A stretch of 64,000 bases of DNA from JAWLAT01 sp041395325. GTDB taxonomy: Bacteria; Pseudomonadota; Gammaproteobacteria; Xanthomonadales; SZUA-5. Below the pieces are notes generated by a model. The model had not been told where the DNA came from and searched no databases. It saw only the letters and a program-made list of their open reading frames with translations. The stretch spans positions 1 to 64,000 of the forward strand of contig JAWLAT010000005.1 of assembly GCA_041395325.1 (NCBI GenBank), given 5' to 3'. Of this stretch, positions 1 to 9,762 are shown in pieces; the first letter of the stretch is position 1, and the number at the start of each line of letters is the position of its first letter. A program made the translations under genes and the position numbers.

Positions 1-1207
1 AGACGAACTGGCCCGAGGTGATATCAACCTGGCCACCGCCGAAGTTCACCGCGTACAGCCCACGCTTGACCGAGCGCAGGATCTCCTCCGGATCGTGCGG
101 GCCGGCGCGCATGTAGGTGTTGGTCATGCGCGGCATCGGCAGATGCGCAAAGGACTCGCGCCGGCCATTGCCGGTGGGCGCCACGCCGAGCAACCGCGCA
201 TTCAGGCTGTCCTGCATGAAGCCCTTGAGGATGCCGTTCTCGATCAGCACGGTGCAGCCGGTGGGCATGCCTTCGTCATCGACGCTGAGCGAGCCGCGAC
301 GGCGATCCAGCGTGCCGTCGTCGACCACGGTGCACAGCTCGCTGGCCACCCGCTCGCCGACCCGCCCGGCGAAGGCCGAGCTGCCCTTGCGGATGAAGTC
401 ACCTTCCAGGCCGTGACCGACGGCCTCGTGCAGCAGCACACCCGGCCAGCCCGGCGCCAGCACCACGGTCATCGGACCGGCCGGCGCAGCAATGGCATCG
501 AGATTGACCAGCGCCTGGCGGACCGCTTCACGCACATGCCAGCGCGCCTTGTCGGCGGCCAGATAGTCGGCCAGGCCAAGGCGGCCGCCGCCACCGGAGA
601 AGCCCTGCTCGCGACGCCCGTTGCGCTCGGCGATGACCTGCACGCGGAATTGCACCAGCGGTCGCAGATCGGCCGCCAGCGTGCCGTCCGAACGCGCCAC
701 CAGCACCGTCTCATGCTGGGCACTGAGGCTGACCATGACCTGATTGACGGCCGGGTCCAGTGAGCGCGCGTAGGCATCCATCTCGCGCAGCAGCGTGACC
801 TTGTCCGCGGGCGCCAGCGCGTCGATGGGATCGTCGGGGCTGTACAGACTGCGCACCGACGGCTGCCGCCAACGGGCCAGCTGACCGGCCGTTCCATGGC
901 TGGCGATGGCCCGCGCGCTGCGCGCGGCTTCCGTCAGCGCCGGCAGATCCAGCGCATCCGAATAGGCCAGTGCCGCCCGCTCACCGGACAACGCCCGCAC
1001 ACCGACGCCGCTTTCGATGCTGTGGCTGCCGTCCTTGACCAGCCCATCTTCCAGCGCCCAGGACTCATGCCGGGAGCTCTGGAAATACAGATCGCCGGCA
1101 TCGATACCCGGACCCAACAGCGAACCAAACAGCCGCTCGAGTGCCGACTCGTCCAGGCCTCCAGGCGACAGCAAGGTGTTCTTGGCAAGCGTGAGGTTTG
1201 CGTTCAT
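1..1207 (-). CDS. tldD: Metalloprotease TldD (C-terminus outside window)
   Basis: This is the amino-terminal 402 codons of TldD, which with TldE/PmbA forms a cytoplasmic zinc protease that trims modified peptides and CcdA-type antitoxins. The start is ATG at 1207 (MNANLTLAKN). The zinc-binding HEAVGHGLEGDF motif (HExxxH) begins at residue 260, followed by the typical RKGSSAFAGRVGE segment. The N-terminal GIDAGDLYFQ and GVGVRALSGERAALAYSD blocks are also family hallmarks. The frame is open to base 1, so about 80 residues including the third zinc ligand lie off the left edge. It follows yhdP on the same strand after a 297-base gap, the same order as in E. coli (rng-yhdP-tldD). TldD, not TldE, is clear from the intact HExxxH. 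Confidence 0.96.
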   Translation of the reverse strand, partial: MNANLTLAKNTLLSPGGLDESALERLFGSLLGPGIDAGDLYFQSSRHESWALEDGLVKDGSHSIESGVGVRALSGERAALAYSDALDLPALTEAARSARAIASHGTAGQLARWRQPSVRSLYSPDDPIDALAPADKVTLLREMDAYARSLDPAVNQVMVSLSAQHETVLVARSDGTLAADLRPLVQFRVQVIAERNGRREQGFSGGGGRLGLADYLAADKARWHVREAVRQALVNLDAIAAPAGPMTVVLAPGWPGVLLHEAVGHGLEGDFIRKGSSAFAGRVGERVASELCTVVDDGTLDRRRGSLSVDDEGMPTGCTVLIENGILKGFMQDSLNARLLGVAPTGNGRRESFAHLPMPRMTNTYMRAGPHDPEEILRSVKRGLYAVNFGGGQVDITSGQFV

Positions 1208-1479
1208 GGGCTGTTGGTCCTGATTGAGCGCGAACCACCGGCATCTTCCGAGTCCGAGGGTCGCACCGAACGGCGTAGTTTATGAGGATCGACGTATCCG
1301 CGCCTGGGTCAAGCGGCACAGCCCGGTCAAGCGGACGGTTGAGATGCCGCCGTCCCGCTATTGACGGACCGCTGAGCCTCGCTCTGCATTGCAGCTTTCG
1401 CCGCCGACGACAGGCCAAGGCAGCACCGGACGCTGCCGGCACATCGTCGGATCTCGCCAGTCAACGAGCGGCGGCCTCC

Positions 1480-1500
1480 TGGGCCCTGAGCCCTGTGCCC
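1480..1500. repeat. Heptamer array TNNGCCC x3 in the yhdP-tldD gap
   Basis: Three tandem heptamers read TGGGCCC, TGAGCCC, TGTGCCC. They sit 4 bases from the yhdP stop in the 297-base yhdP-tldD gap (1208-1504). The rest of that gap holds no convincing gene or promoter. The same heptamer family recurs at six more intergenic places in this window. Confidence 0.7.
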
Positions 1501-1504
1501 TTGC

Positions 1505-4500
1505 TCACCCCTCCCCATCCCGCCGCACCAGCGGCCGGTCCAGCCGCTCCACAGCCGGGTCTTCCCAGGTACCGGTGACGCTGTAGAGATAGCGATTGGC
1601 GCCATCCAGACCACCGCCCAGCATGCCCTGCATCAGCCAGCCAGCCGCAGCGCCGGCCGGTCCGCCAGCCAGTGCGCCAACAACGGGGAAAGCGCTGCCG
1701 ACCCGGGGCAGCACGGCCACTTCCTGATCGTAGTCGCGCAGGGCCAGGCCGGTGCGACCGACGATCGAGATGTCCGCCGCGGGCCCACGCACATTCAGGT
1801 CGGTGGTCCAGGCGTTGCCTTCCTGAAACTGAAAGCTGCCCTGGATGCTGTCGAAGGCCAGGCCGGTGCCGAAGACATCACGGAAATCCAGCGTCAGCCG
1901 CCGCGGCAGGGCGCGCAGGGCAAACAGGCCGAAGACGCGACCGGCGCCTGGGTCCAGATCGAGCAATTGCCCCGGGCCAACGCTGACGTCCATGGTGCCT
2001 GCCAGACGTTCCAGTCCGAAGGCCGTCGGTGGCCCCTCCCAGCGCGCATCGATGGAAGCCAGGGTCTGACCGCCACGCACCGGCGCTTCGAATCCCAGGC
2101 CCAGCAGCATCTGCCCCAGATCTTCGGCCGAGAAGCGCAGCTGAAAGCTGGAGGCAATCCCGCCTCGGGGGTCCACACCCCACAGACCGCTGCCGGCCAG
2201 CGTCAATCCAGGCGAACGCGCATCCAGTTGTTCGAAGCGCAGGCCGTCCGCGGTGGGATAGGCCTCGATGCGGGTCTGACCCAGCAATGCCGGCCCGACC
2301 TTCAGCTCGTCGGCCGCGAAATGCAGCGCCGGCAGCTGCCGCGGATCGAGCGTACCGCCCTGCCCGGCGGCGTCGCTGGCATCGGGCAGGTGCAGCCGAC
2401 TGAACTGGGCCGCCAGCGCCGGCTTGCCATCGCGTGGATCCAGGCGAACGCTACCGGCCACCGCATCGCTGTCCAGCGTGACTTTCCAGCCGCCTTCGCC
2501 CAGATCCTCGTAGCCCAGCCGCTTGGCCGGGCTGGCACTGCCCAGCAGATCAATCTCGCTCAGGGTCAGATCCACCCCAGCCAGCTGCAGCGGCGGTCCC
2601 TCCTCCATCGACTGGGCCGCCAACCAGGCAAGCCAGCCGCCCAACTCAACGCGATCGGCCCGACCGGCGATGCGCAAGCCGGGCTGCAGACAGTCGCCGT
2701 TCGGGCACGCCTCCGTGGTCTCGGGCGAGCCCAGATCCAGATGACCTTCGAAGGGCTGGTCCAGATGCGGCAGCCGCGCCTGCAATCGCAGCGGCAGTGC
2801 ACCGCCCAATTCCAGCGCCAGTCGAGGTGTCTCGGTCAGGCTCAGCTGCAGCTGCAACGGCGCCGCGGCAGCAGCAGACTTCGCCAGCGGCGCCGGGAAA
2901 CCAATCCGCGTGCCCTGCAGGTCGGAACTCAGCGACAGGCTGGCGTCGCCCTCGCGCGGGATCTGCAATCGCCCCTGCCAGCGGCTGCGGCCATGGGTCT
3001 GCAGCAGGATGGCGGCCAGATCCTCAGCGTGATCGGCGAACAGATCGGTGGCCGTCAGACTGCCGTCCAGTCGCGCTTCAAAGGCCAGATCCGCACTGCC
3101 GGTGTGCTCGCTGCCCAGCGCCAGCGCCAGACCCACCGGATCGGAGTCGCCGAAACGCGCCTGCAGCGCCGGGGCCGCGAAGCCGCTCAGGCTGTAGCGC
3201 GCCTGCCCATGGATATCGAACAGCCGCGTGTTCCATTTGGCATCGCTGAAATCCACGCCCTTGACCTCGGCGGTGCCATCGAGCACCGGCTCACCCAGTT
3301 CGTTCTTCAGCGGAATGGTCAGGTCAAGCTGCGTATCGATGTTGCCGTTGACGGCCATGCCCAGCAGCACGCTGCCGTAACGTTGCTCCAGCGGACTGTG
3401 GCGCAGCAAGGCGAGCATGTCTGCCGATTGGCCACCACCCTGGACCGACAGCGCCAGCACCGGATCGCGGAAGCTGCCAATGCTGCCGGTGGCCTGCGCC
3501 GGCACGCCGCTGATCACGCCGTCGACGGCGTCAATCCACAGCGATCGATTGATGATCCGAGCCTGCGCCGAACGCAGTTGTGCCGACGGCCAGTCCTGGT
3601 GGAAGTCCAGATCCACCCCCGAGCCTCGCGCCAGCAGCTCCATCCGGCCCTGCGCCTTGGCAAAGGGCCAGTCGCGTGGCGCGCCGCGATAGAAGAAGCG
3701 GGCTTCGTCCAGATGGCCGTTGTCCAGCGCCTCCTCCAGCCAGGCCACGGACTTCGGGCTCATCTTGTTGCGCGTCCAGAACAGGCGCGAAGGTGCCAGC
3801 GCACCACTGGCGTGTGCTTCCAACTGCAACACCGGCGGCTTGCCGGGCTCGATGCGCAGGTTGCCTCGCCCCTGCGCCACCGAACCGCCATAGCGTATGT
3901 CGGCGGAGTGGAACCACAACTCACGACCGGATTCATCGTTGCCCAGCGCAAACTGTGCCTCCAAAGCCTCCAGTTGCACCCGTTCCGGCCAGGCGCCGGG
4001 CCAGGCAACGCTGGGCGGGTCGCCGCGCAACTCGCCCCAGGCACCCTGCGCGTCGGCCATCAGATACAGCTGCAGATCACTGACGGCCGGCCAGCGCTGC
4101 GGATGCGCACTCACCTCCAGCCCGGACAGCGAAGCTTCCAGCCACCACTCTCCACCGGCGGGTCGACGCAGCTGCAAATGGTCAATCTGCCCGTGCGGAT
4201 TAGCCTGATACAGCGCTGCTCGCGCCTGCTCCGACAACGGCAACAGCGGGGCGATGCCGGCCAGTGGCCGCAATGAGACGCCCTGCAGGTTCACACCCAG
4301 ATCGCCCTCATCCAGCGTCCACTGACCGTCGAGCCATGGCAGCCGGCCCTCGTCATCCTCCCAGTCGGCACTGAAGCGCTGGACCCCGGCATCCAACCAC
4401 CAGCTGGCCAGCAGACGACCATCAGGCAAGCCGCTGCGGGGCTCAACTTCGCCCACCTCCGGCAATTCGATGCTCTCGGCGGCACCGATGCCCACGTCGA

Positions 4501-5314
4501 CCAGGTGCATGTCGATATGGCCGTCGACCATTCGGCCATCGGCCCAGCGCCACCACACGCCGCCGTCCAGATGCCCATGCTGCGGCAGCGGCCAATGCGC
4601 CTGAATGCGATCGCCCCAGCCCTTCAGCGCCAACGTGTCCAGTCCCAGCCAGCCCTGGCCACCGCGCAGATCGGCGGAAGGTCGCAACACCAGTTGCAGG
4701 CTGCCCGCGTCGGCATCGACGTCGCCCACCCGCAAACCCAGGCGCAGAGCCTCACCCTCTCGAGCCAGCAACAAGTCACCGGGCGGGGTCTGCAGGCGCC
4801 AATCGCGATCGTGATCGATCAGCGTCACCACCACCTGCCGCAGCCGAACCGCACCAAGCCGGCCCAGCCAACGCTGCAGCGCATCGGGATCGGCACCACG
4901 CGGTTGCGGCAGGCCGCTGACGCCCCACTGGCCGTCGCGACCTTCGACCGTCAGCGCGACGCCATCGATGATGATCTCGCGAACCCAGTGGCGACTGGGC
5001 AGAAAGCCAAACAGATCCAGCTGCAGTTCGCTTTGCTGGACCTGCAATCGCTCGGCGCTGTCGCGCTCTCCCAACTCCAGTCCTTGCAGTGCCAGCCTCG
5101 GGCCACTGCCATCCCAGCGTGACTCAGCCGACTGCAGTCGCACATCGGCGCGCAGGGCCTCGCTCAGCACCGTCGCCAGCAACTCGGGTTGATCGGCCAG
5201 CCACGGTGCCGCCAGCCGCAGGATGCCCACCAACGCGGCCGCCAACAGCAACAGCACCGCCGTGCCGCGCAGCAGGGCGTGACGAGCGAAGCGAATGGTG
5301 CGGCGGACGGGCAC
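1505..5314 (-). CDS. yhdP: YhdP family AsmA-like protein
   Basis: This 1269-residue protein matches the length of E. coli YhdP (about 1266). It has one N-terminal transmembrane helix (about residues 14-34, LLRGTAVLLLLAAALVGILR) followed by a very long periplasmic beta-rich region with a DUF3971/AsmA2-type carboxy end. The C-terminal segment with DLDPGAGRVFGLFALRALPRR is characteristic of the family. YhdP, TamB and YdbH are thought to form hydrophobic grooves that carry phospholipids from inner to outer membrane; that role is from the family, not from this sequence. The start is GTG at 5314 (MPVRRTIRF); its upstream region is occupied by a heptamer repeat, so the exact start is not certain. 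Neighbours rng and tldD confirm the assignment. No frameshift is seen, unlike the adjacent rng. Confidence 0.93.
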   Translation of the reverse strand: MPVRRTIRFARHALLRGTAVLLLLAAALVGILRLAAPWLADQPELLATVLSEALRADVRLQSAESRWDGSGPRLALQGLELGERDSAERLQVQQSELQLDLFGFLPSRHWVREIIIDGVALTVEGRDGQWGVSGLPQPRGADPDALQRWLGRLGAVRLRQVVVTLIDHDRDWRLQTPPGDLLLAREGEALRLGLRVGDVDADAGSLQLVLRPSADLRGGQGWLGLDTLALKGWGDRIQAHWPLPQHGHLDGGVWWRWADGRMVDGHIDMHLVDVGIGAAESIELPEVGEVEPRSGLPDGRLLASWWLDAGVQRFSADWEDDEGRLPWLDGQWTLDEGDLGVNLQGVSLRPLAGIAPLLPLSEQARAALYQANPHGQIDHLQLRRPAGGEWWLEASLSGLEVSAHPQRWPAVSDLQLYLMADAQGAWGELRGDPPSVAWPGAWPERVQLEALEAQFALGNDESGRELWFHSADIRYGGSVAQGRGNLRIEPGKPPVLQLEAHASGALAPSRLFWTRNKMSPKSVAWLEEALDNGHLDEARFFYRGAPRDWPFAKAQGRMELLARGSGVDLDFHQDWPSAQLRSAQARIINRSLWIDAVDGVISGVPAQATGSIGSFRDPVLALSVQGGGQSADMLALLRHSPLEQRYGSVLLGMAVNGNIDTQLDLTIPLKNELGEPVLDGTAEVKGVDFSDAKWNTRLFDIHGQARYSLSGFAAPALQARFGDSDPVGLALALGSEHTGSADLAFEARLDGSLTATDLFADHAEDLAAILLQTHGRSRWQGRLQIPREGDASLSLSSDLQGTRIGFPAPLAKSAAAAAPLQLQLSLTETPRLALELGGALPLRLQARLPHLDQPFEGHLDLGSPETTEACPNGDCLQPGLRIAGRADRVELGGWLAWLAAQSMEEGPPLQLAGVDLTLSEIDLLGSASPAKRLGYEDLGEGGWKVTLDSDAVAGSVRLDPRDGKPALAAQFSRLHLPDASDAAGQGGTLDPRQLPALHFAADELKVGPALLGQTRIEAYPTADGLRFEQLDARSPGLTLAGSGLWGVDPRGGIASSFQLRFSAEDLGQMLLGLGFEAPVRGGQTLASIDARWEGPPTAFGLERLAGTMDVSVGPGQLLDLDPGAGRVFGLFALRALPRRLTLDFRDVFGTGLAFDSIQGSFQFQEGNAWTTDLNVRGPAADISIVGRTGLALRDYDQEVAVLPRVGSAFPVVGALAGGPAGAAAGWLMQGMLGGGLDGANRYLYSVTGTWEDPAVERLDRPLVRRDGEG

Positions 5315-5320
5315 TCGTCT

Positions 5321-5348
5321 AGGGCTCAGGGCTCAGGGCCCAGGGCCC
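5321..5348. repeat. Heptamer array, left arm of an inverted pair
   Basis: Four tandem heptamers on the plus strand: AGGGCTC, AGGGCTC, AGGGCCC, AGGGCCC (the reverse complement of the TNNGCCC unit). They lie just upstream of the yhdP start. With the opposite-facing array at 5436-5455 they form an inverted pair separated by about 87 bases. Confidence 0.75.
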
Positions 5349-5435
5349 AGTGGAGCGCGGATGATTGAAACTCGGCGGCCGTTGAGTGGACGTCGGGAAG
5401 AGCACCCGCCGAAGATGGAAACTGCTGCTGGAGCC

Positions 5436-5455
5436 TGGGCCCTGTGCCTGGGCCC
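5436..5455. repeat. Heptamer array, right arm of an inverted pair
   Basis: TGGGCCC, TGTGCC, TGGGCCC: three units with one base missing in the middle unit. It faces the array at 5321-5348. The whole rng-yhdP gap (5315-5512) is occupied by this pair and its spacer. Confidence 0.65.
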
Positions 5456-5512
5456 GCACAAAGGTCCCCGATGCCGCCCGGCACCCGGCCAGCGTCAAGC
5501 GCGCCGGCTGCC

Positions 5513-6996
5513 TCAAAGCAGCACCACGTCGTACTGTTCCGGGGAATACTGGTCTTCGGCCTGAAAGCGAATCCGGCACCGATGAAGGGTTTCCCGGAGT
5601 CCGCCACCGCGGCGGATTCTTCGTCGACGATGCGTTGACCACCGCGGTGCTGGCCAGCACCGGCAAGGCTACCGGCCTCGAACTGCCGCACCGCGCGGGC
5701 GATCTCGCGGAAAATCTCGTAGATCATCGTTCCGGTGGACTTGATCCCGGCCCGCGACCGCTGCAGGTCTGGCAGGGCATGCACAGCAACCGCTCCAGGC
5801 TCTCCGTCGTCCGCTTGCGGGTCATCTCGACGAGCCCAGCGGAGAGAACTCGTAAACCGTGGTCTTGGCGGTGTCGCGGGCCAGCGCGCGCTCCGGCGTG
5901 CGCAGCACCTGGCGGCGGTGCTCCTCGTCGTTCATGTCGATGAAGTCGAGGATGATGATGCCCCAGGTTGCTGACGCAGCTGCCGGGCAATCGCCTGTGC
6001 GGCCTCAGATTGGTCTTGTGAATGCGTTTCCTCCAGATTGCGGTGCCCCAGGAAGCCACCGGTGTTGACGTCGATTGTGGTCATTGCTTCCGGTCTGTTC
6101 GATGGTCAGATGACCACCGGACTCCAGCGGCGCGGGTGCACCCAGTGCACGCTGGATCTCATCCTCGACGCCAGTCAGATCGAAGAAGATCGGTCGCTCG
6201 CCGCTGTAAGTTCGATGCGATCGGTAACTCGGGCAGAAACTTGGCGCAGAAGCCCTGCGCCGTTCCAGCGCACCCTCACGCGAATCGATGCGCACCTTGT
6301 CAGGCTGACTGCATCCAGATCGCTGCGCAGCGCGCGTAGCGACAGCGACAGGTCTTCATAGACACACTGGCCCACCGCGGCGGCTCCGTACGCTCGCGCA
6401 CCACCGCCCAGACCCGGCCCAGATAGGCCAGATCGGCGGCCCAATGCTTCCTCGGCGACACCATCGGCGTTGGTGCGGACGATGTAGCCATGGGGCGAAT
6501 CGGCGGCCAGCCGCCATGATCTCGCGCAGCGAAATTGCGTTCGCTCTCATCCTCGATGCACACCGGAGATCCGGCACGCTGCTCGGGCAACAAGACCAGA
6601 TGGCGCGAAGAATCGACAGATGCGTGGTCAGGCAGGCGCCCTTGGTGCCGATCGGATCGCCAAACCACTTGCACGATCAACTCGTGCCCCTCGCGTACCA
6701 GTTCGGTGATCGAGGCCGGAGGTTGGCTCGGCCGGCCCTTCCTCGCCTTCGGCCAGCGGTTCCACCGCCGGCGCCTGCAGATCACTGGCGTGCAGAAAGG
6801 CCGTGCGTTCCAGGCCCACGTCGACGAAGGCCGCCTGCATCCCCGGCATGACCCGCGAGACCTTGCCCTTGTAGATGTTGCCGACGTAGCCGCGGCGGGA
6901 GGCACGCTCAATGCCGATCTCCTGCAGCATGCCGTTCTCGATCAGCGCCACGCGGGTTTCGCGGGGCGTGACGTTGATCAGAATTTCCTCACTCAT
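5513..6996 (-). pseudogene. rng: Ribonuclease G, broken by many frameshifts in this sequence
   Basis: RNase G is a single-strand endoribonuclease that matures the 16S rRNA 5' end. ATG at 6996 begins MSEEILINVTPRETRVALIE, and the S1 domain (GYVGNIYKGKVSRVMPGMQAAFVDVG) is intact. After about residue 100 the match jumps between all three minus frames: GHELIVQVV, AADLAYLGRVWAVVRERTE, VEDEIQRALGAP, GLVEMTRKRTTESLERLL with CxxC (MPCQTC), REIARAVRQFEA and EDQYSPEQYDVVLL-stop each lie in a frame shifted from the previous one. The span from start to stop, 1484 bases, is what an intact gene of about 490 residues would need, so only small insertions and deletions are involved. Because maf and lpxC next door are damaged the same way, sequence error is more likely than decay. 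The gene is probably functional in the organism. Confidence 0.85.
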
Positions 6997-7027
6997 GGGC
7001 GCTGGTCACTCCTTCAGGCTGGCGCGC

Positions 7028-7628
7028 TTATAACGAAGCCGCACCGGCACTGTCGATCCTCTGGACCCAGCGCGGCTGTACGCCGAGGTCTGCCAGGGCA
7101 CGGCCGACCTCAAACAACGGCAGCCCCACCACATTGGTGTACGGACCACGCAAGGCGGCCACGAACAGGGCCGCGTGGCCCTGTATCGCATAGGCGCCGG
7201 CCTTCCCCTGCGCTTCGCCGGTGACCACATAGTCGGCAATCTCTGCTGCGCTCAGCGGCCGAAAGCGAACCCGTGTGGATACGGTGAACTGCACCGTCTG
7301 CTGCTCGGCGATCAAAGCCACCGAGGTCTGCACCCGATGCCAGCGGTCGCTGAGCGTGACCAGCATTGCGGCGGCATCGGCCGCATCTGCGGGCTTGCCA
7401 AAGATCCGCCGTCCATGCCACCTCGGTGTCGGCGGCCGAACACACGCAGCCGGGTCGGGCGACGGCGCGCGCCTTGTCGAGCGCCACACGGGCACCGTAG
7501 TCGACGCTGCTCTTTCACCCCGGCGCGGCACTTCTTCCGCATCCGCAACCGCCGTGTCGAAGTCATAGCCAGCCATGCGCAACCGGTTCAACCCGCCGCG
7601 GGGAGGCGGAAGCCAGCAACAACCGATG
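7028..7628 (-). pseudogene. Maf-like nucleotide pyrophosphatase, frameshifted
   Basis: Maf family proteins hydrolyse non-canonical nucleoside triphosphates such as dTTP/UTP or m7GTP. Family sequence can be read in pieces: LLLASASPRR (frame 1, near 7620), RMAGYDFDTAVADA (frame 2), ALDKARAVARPGCVCSAADTEV (frame 3), then FGKPADAADAAAMLVTLSDRWH through to the stop at 7028 in one frame. At least three small indels are needed. The first is near 7597, where CCGG stands where one base fewer would keep VELLRMAG in frame. Total length (about 200 codons) is normal. It lies 31 bases upstream of rng, as in the E. coli maf-rng-yhdP-tldD order. The start is uncertain (TTG or GTG around 7628). Sequencing error is the preferred explanation. 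Confidence 0.8.
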
Positions 7629-7771
7629 AGCACTGTGCCGCGGCGTCAGCGGCGCGGGCGAAGATGCGGACGCGGTGGATTGCGCAGCCGAAAGCCCGAC
7701 GCTGGCGTGCTTAAGCTGCCCTTAAGTCGCCAGGGAGAGACTGTGCTTCGGCCAGTCAATGTCTTCTTCAC

Positions 7772-7799
7772 TTGCGTCTATCGCTTCGATCCTGATAAT
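7772..7799 (+). promoter_or_regulatory. Possible sigma-70 promoter for lpxC
   Basis: TTGCGT at 7772-7777 and GATAAT at 7794-7799 are separated by 16 bases, in the maf-lpxC divergent gap, about 110 bases before the lpxC ATG. It is the best promoter-like match in the gap (7629-7909), but it lies in the stretch with suspected base errors. Confidence 0.35.
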
Positions 7800-7909
7800 C
7801 GATTTCCCATATCACTGCGCACTCACCATCTGTCAGTGGTCGTGATGGAACGTTGCCCGATCCCGGGTCCACATCGATCGGCCCGCCACTGCTGGATGCC
7901 CTGCCCATG

Positions 7910-8819
7910 ATGGATCAATCCCGCAAACCGGACCGTCAGCACACGCTGGCGTCGCGTTTCACTGCGTGGGGTAGGGGTGCACAGCGGAGCACCAGTCGCG
8001 CTGAGCTTGCAGCAACGCCAGCGGGTCACGGCATTCGATTCGTGCGCAGCGATCTGCCCGCCACGCGTGGCACTGTCCATGCCAGGTGGCAGAACGTCGT
8101 AGACACGCGCTTGTACCGTACTGCGCAACAACCGCGGCGTCAGTGTGAGCACCGTCGAGCATCTGCTCTCGGCACTGGTCGGCTGCGGCATCGACAATGC
8201 TCTGATCGTGCTCGATGGTCCCGAAGTCCCGATCCTGGACGGCAGCGCGATCGGCTGGGTGGAGTTGCTGTTGGACGCCGGCCGACAGAGCCAGGTGGCG
8301 CCGCGCTGGTGGCTGCAGGTGTTGCAGCCGGTGCGGGTGGACAGCGGCGATGGCTGGGCGATGCTGTTGCCAGCGAGCAGCAGCCGCTACGAGATCAGCA
8401 TCGACTTCCCCCACCCGGCGATCGGCCGCCAGCACTGCGTCTTCGATCTGCGGCGTGATGACTATCGCGAGGCGATCGCCCCTGCCCGTACCTTTGGCTT
8501 CGCCGCGCAGGTCGAAGCCATGCGTGCCGCGGGTCGCGCTCGTGGCGGCTCCCTGGACAACGCCATCCTGCTGGGCGACGAAGGCGTGCTCAACCCGGGC
8601 GGCTTGCGCTTCGCCAATGAATTCGCGCGACACAAGCTGCTCGACTGCATCGGCGATCTGTCCCTGGCCGGTGGTCCCATCGAAGGCCGCGTCGTCGCCG
8701 AGCGACCCGGGCACGGCCCCAATCTCGCATTGCTGCAGGCCTTGTTCAGCCAGCCAGGCGCCTGGCGCTGGCGGCGCGGTCAGGCCTTGTCGCGGCAACG
8801 TCTGGCGCATGCCGCCTGA
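7910..8819 (+). CDS. lpxC: UDP-3-O-acyl-N-acetylglucosamine deacetylase (5' part frameshifted)
   Basis: LpxC is the zinc deacetylase that commits to lipid A synthesis. From STVEHLLSAL (8144 onward) the frame is clean to the stop at 8819 and carries the key elements: the EH of the VEH zinc ligand, ARTFGF, the second zinc site with catalytic residues in RHKLLDCIGDLSL, and the GHGPN loop. Upstream, MDQSRKPDRQHTLASRFTAWG, GVHSGAPVALSLQ, GIRFVRSDLPATRGTVHARWQNVVDTRL and CTVLRNNRGV are recognisable, but they are split over frames with stops between. Start to stop is about 303 codons, the normal length. Since LpxC is essential, the breaks are most likely base errors. A strict caller would report only the segment from about 8145. 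The gene sits beside maf rather than at the end of the mra/fts cluster. Confidence 0.88.
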
Positions 8820-8922
8820 GTTGGGCCGTTTGACGGTCGATCGTGTGTCGGGGCGGGTGGAGGTTGACCGCGCCTGAGCGGTGCCGGGACGATGGTCACC
8901 AGACCCACCCGGAAGCCCTGCC

Positions 8923-9591
8923 ATGCGTCCTCCTCGTTTGCGCCGCTATCTGCTGACCGGGCTGCTCACCCTGCTGCCGGTGGGCTTGACCGTCTTGCTG
9001 CTGAGCTGGATCTGGCAGTCGCTGGCGATGATTGGCACACCGCTGGTGGCCGGGCTGGCCGGCGTGATCCGGCCATGGGCACCGACGCTGGCCGCCTTGC
9101 TGAGTGACTCGATCTTCACCGGCGCGCTGGGGGTGCTCTGCCTGCTGGTGCTGATCTATCTGGTTGGCTGGTTTGCTTCCAAGCTGATTGGCCGGAAGAT
9201 GCTCACCTGGCTGGACCGCACACTGGACCGGCTGCCCTTGATCGCGCAGATCCACGGCGCCATTCGCAAGACCCTCGATGCCCTGCAGCAACAGCCCAAA
9301 TCCGGCCAGCGGGTGGTACTGATCCCCTTTCCCTCCGAGCAGATGCTCACTGTGGGACTGGTCACCAAGCTGTTCCGCGATGTGCGCAGCGGCCGGGAAG
9401 TCGCCGCGGTCTATGTGCCGACCACCCCCAATCCCACCTCGGGCTATCTGGAGATCGTGCCGGTGGAGCAGCTGCGCGATACCGGCTGGAGCGTCGACCA
9501 GGCGATGACCTTCATCATCTCCGGCGGCACCGTGGGGCCGGACGAACTGCCCTTCGATCCGGACCGGAGCGGGCCGCAAGCTCCAGGCTGA
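8923..9591 (+). CDS. DUF502 family inner membrane protein
   Basis: A 222-residue protein of the DUF502 family (COG2928), function unknown. ATG at 8923 (MRPPRLRRYL) is preferred over the in-frame GTG at 8881 because the family starts with a short basic stretch followed at once by a helix. Two or more membrane segments are visible (about residues 8-32 and 66-86), then the family block DRLPLIAQIHGAIRKTLDAL and a soluble tail with VVLIPFPSEQMLTVGLVT and YVPTTPNPTSGYLEIVP, both typical of DUF502. It begins about 100 bases after lpxC on the same strand and may be cotranscribed. Confidence 0.88.
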   Translation: MRPPRLRRYLLTGLLTLLPVGLTVLLLSWIWQSLAMIGTPLVAGLAGVIRPWAPTLAALLSDSIFTGALGVLCLLVLIYLVGWFASKLIGRKMLTWLDRTLDRLPLIAQIHGAIRKTLDALQQQPKSGQRVVLIPFPSEQMLTVGLVTKLFRDVRSGREVAAVYVPTTPNPTSGYLEIVPVEQLRDTGWSVDQAMTFIISGGTVGPDELPFDPDRSGPQAPG

Positions 9592-9634
9592 CATGGCCAA
9601 CTGATTGGCGAGCTGCGTCAGCCGTCTGCGTCTC

Positions 9635-9655
9635 TGTGCCCTGTGCCCTGTGCCC
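9635..9655. repeat. Heptamer array TGTGCCC x3
   Basis: Three perfect tandem TGTGCCC units in the gap between the DUF502 gene and the acyltransferase (9592-9762). It is 44 bases after the DUF502 stop and belongs to the same family as the other TNNGCCC arrays. Confidence 0.75.
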
Positions 9656-9762
9656 TCGCCCCACGAACCCGCCAGATCTGACCCACCACCCGGGCCTTAA
9701 GGCACAGGCACGCAAACGGGCCGTGCCTAGCATGAGCAGCATCTTGTTCCCGAGTCCTCGCC

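Noticed and set aside
1967..4276. A 769-residue open frame on the plus strand opposite yhdP
   Set aside because: It is antisense to a gene with clear family identity, rich in Q, R and A as expected from reversed GC-rich codons, and has no family signal or ribosome site.
5513..6996. Reading rng as a genuinely decayed gene
   Set aside because: The gene keeps full length and the neighbouring essential gene lpxC shows the same type of damage, so base errors are the simpler account. The feature is still typed pseudogene because the sequence as given is not translatable.
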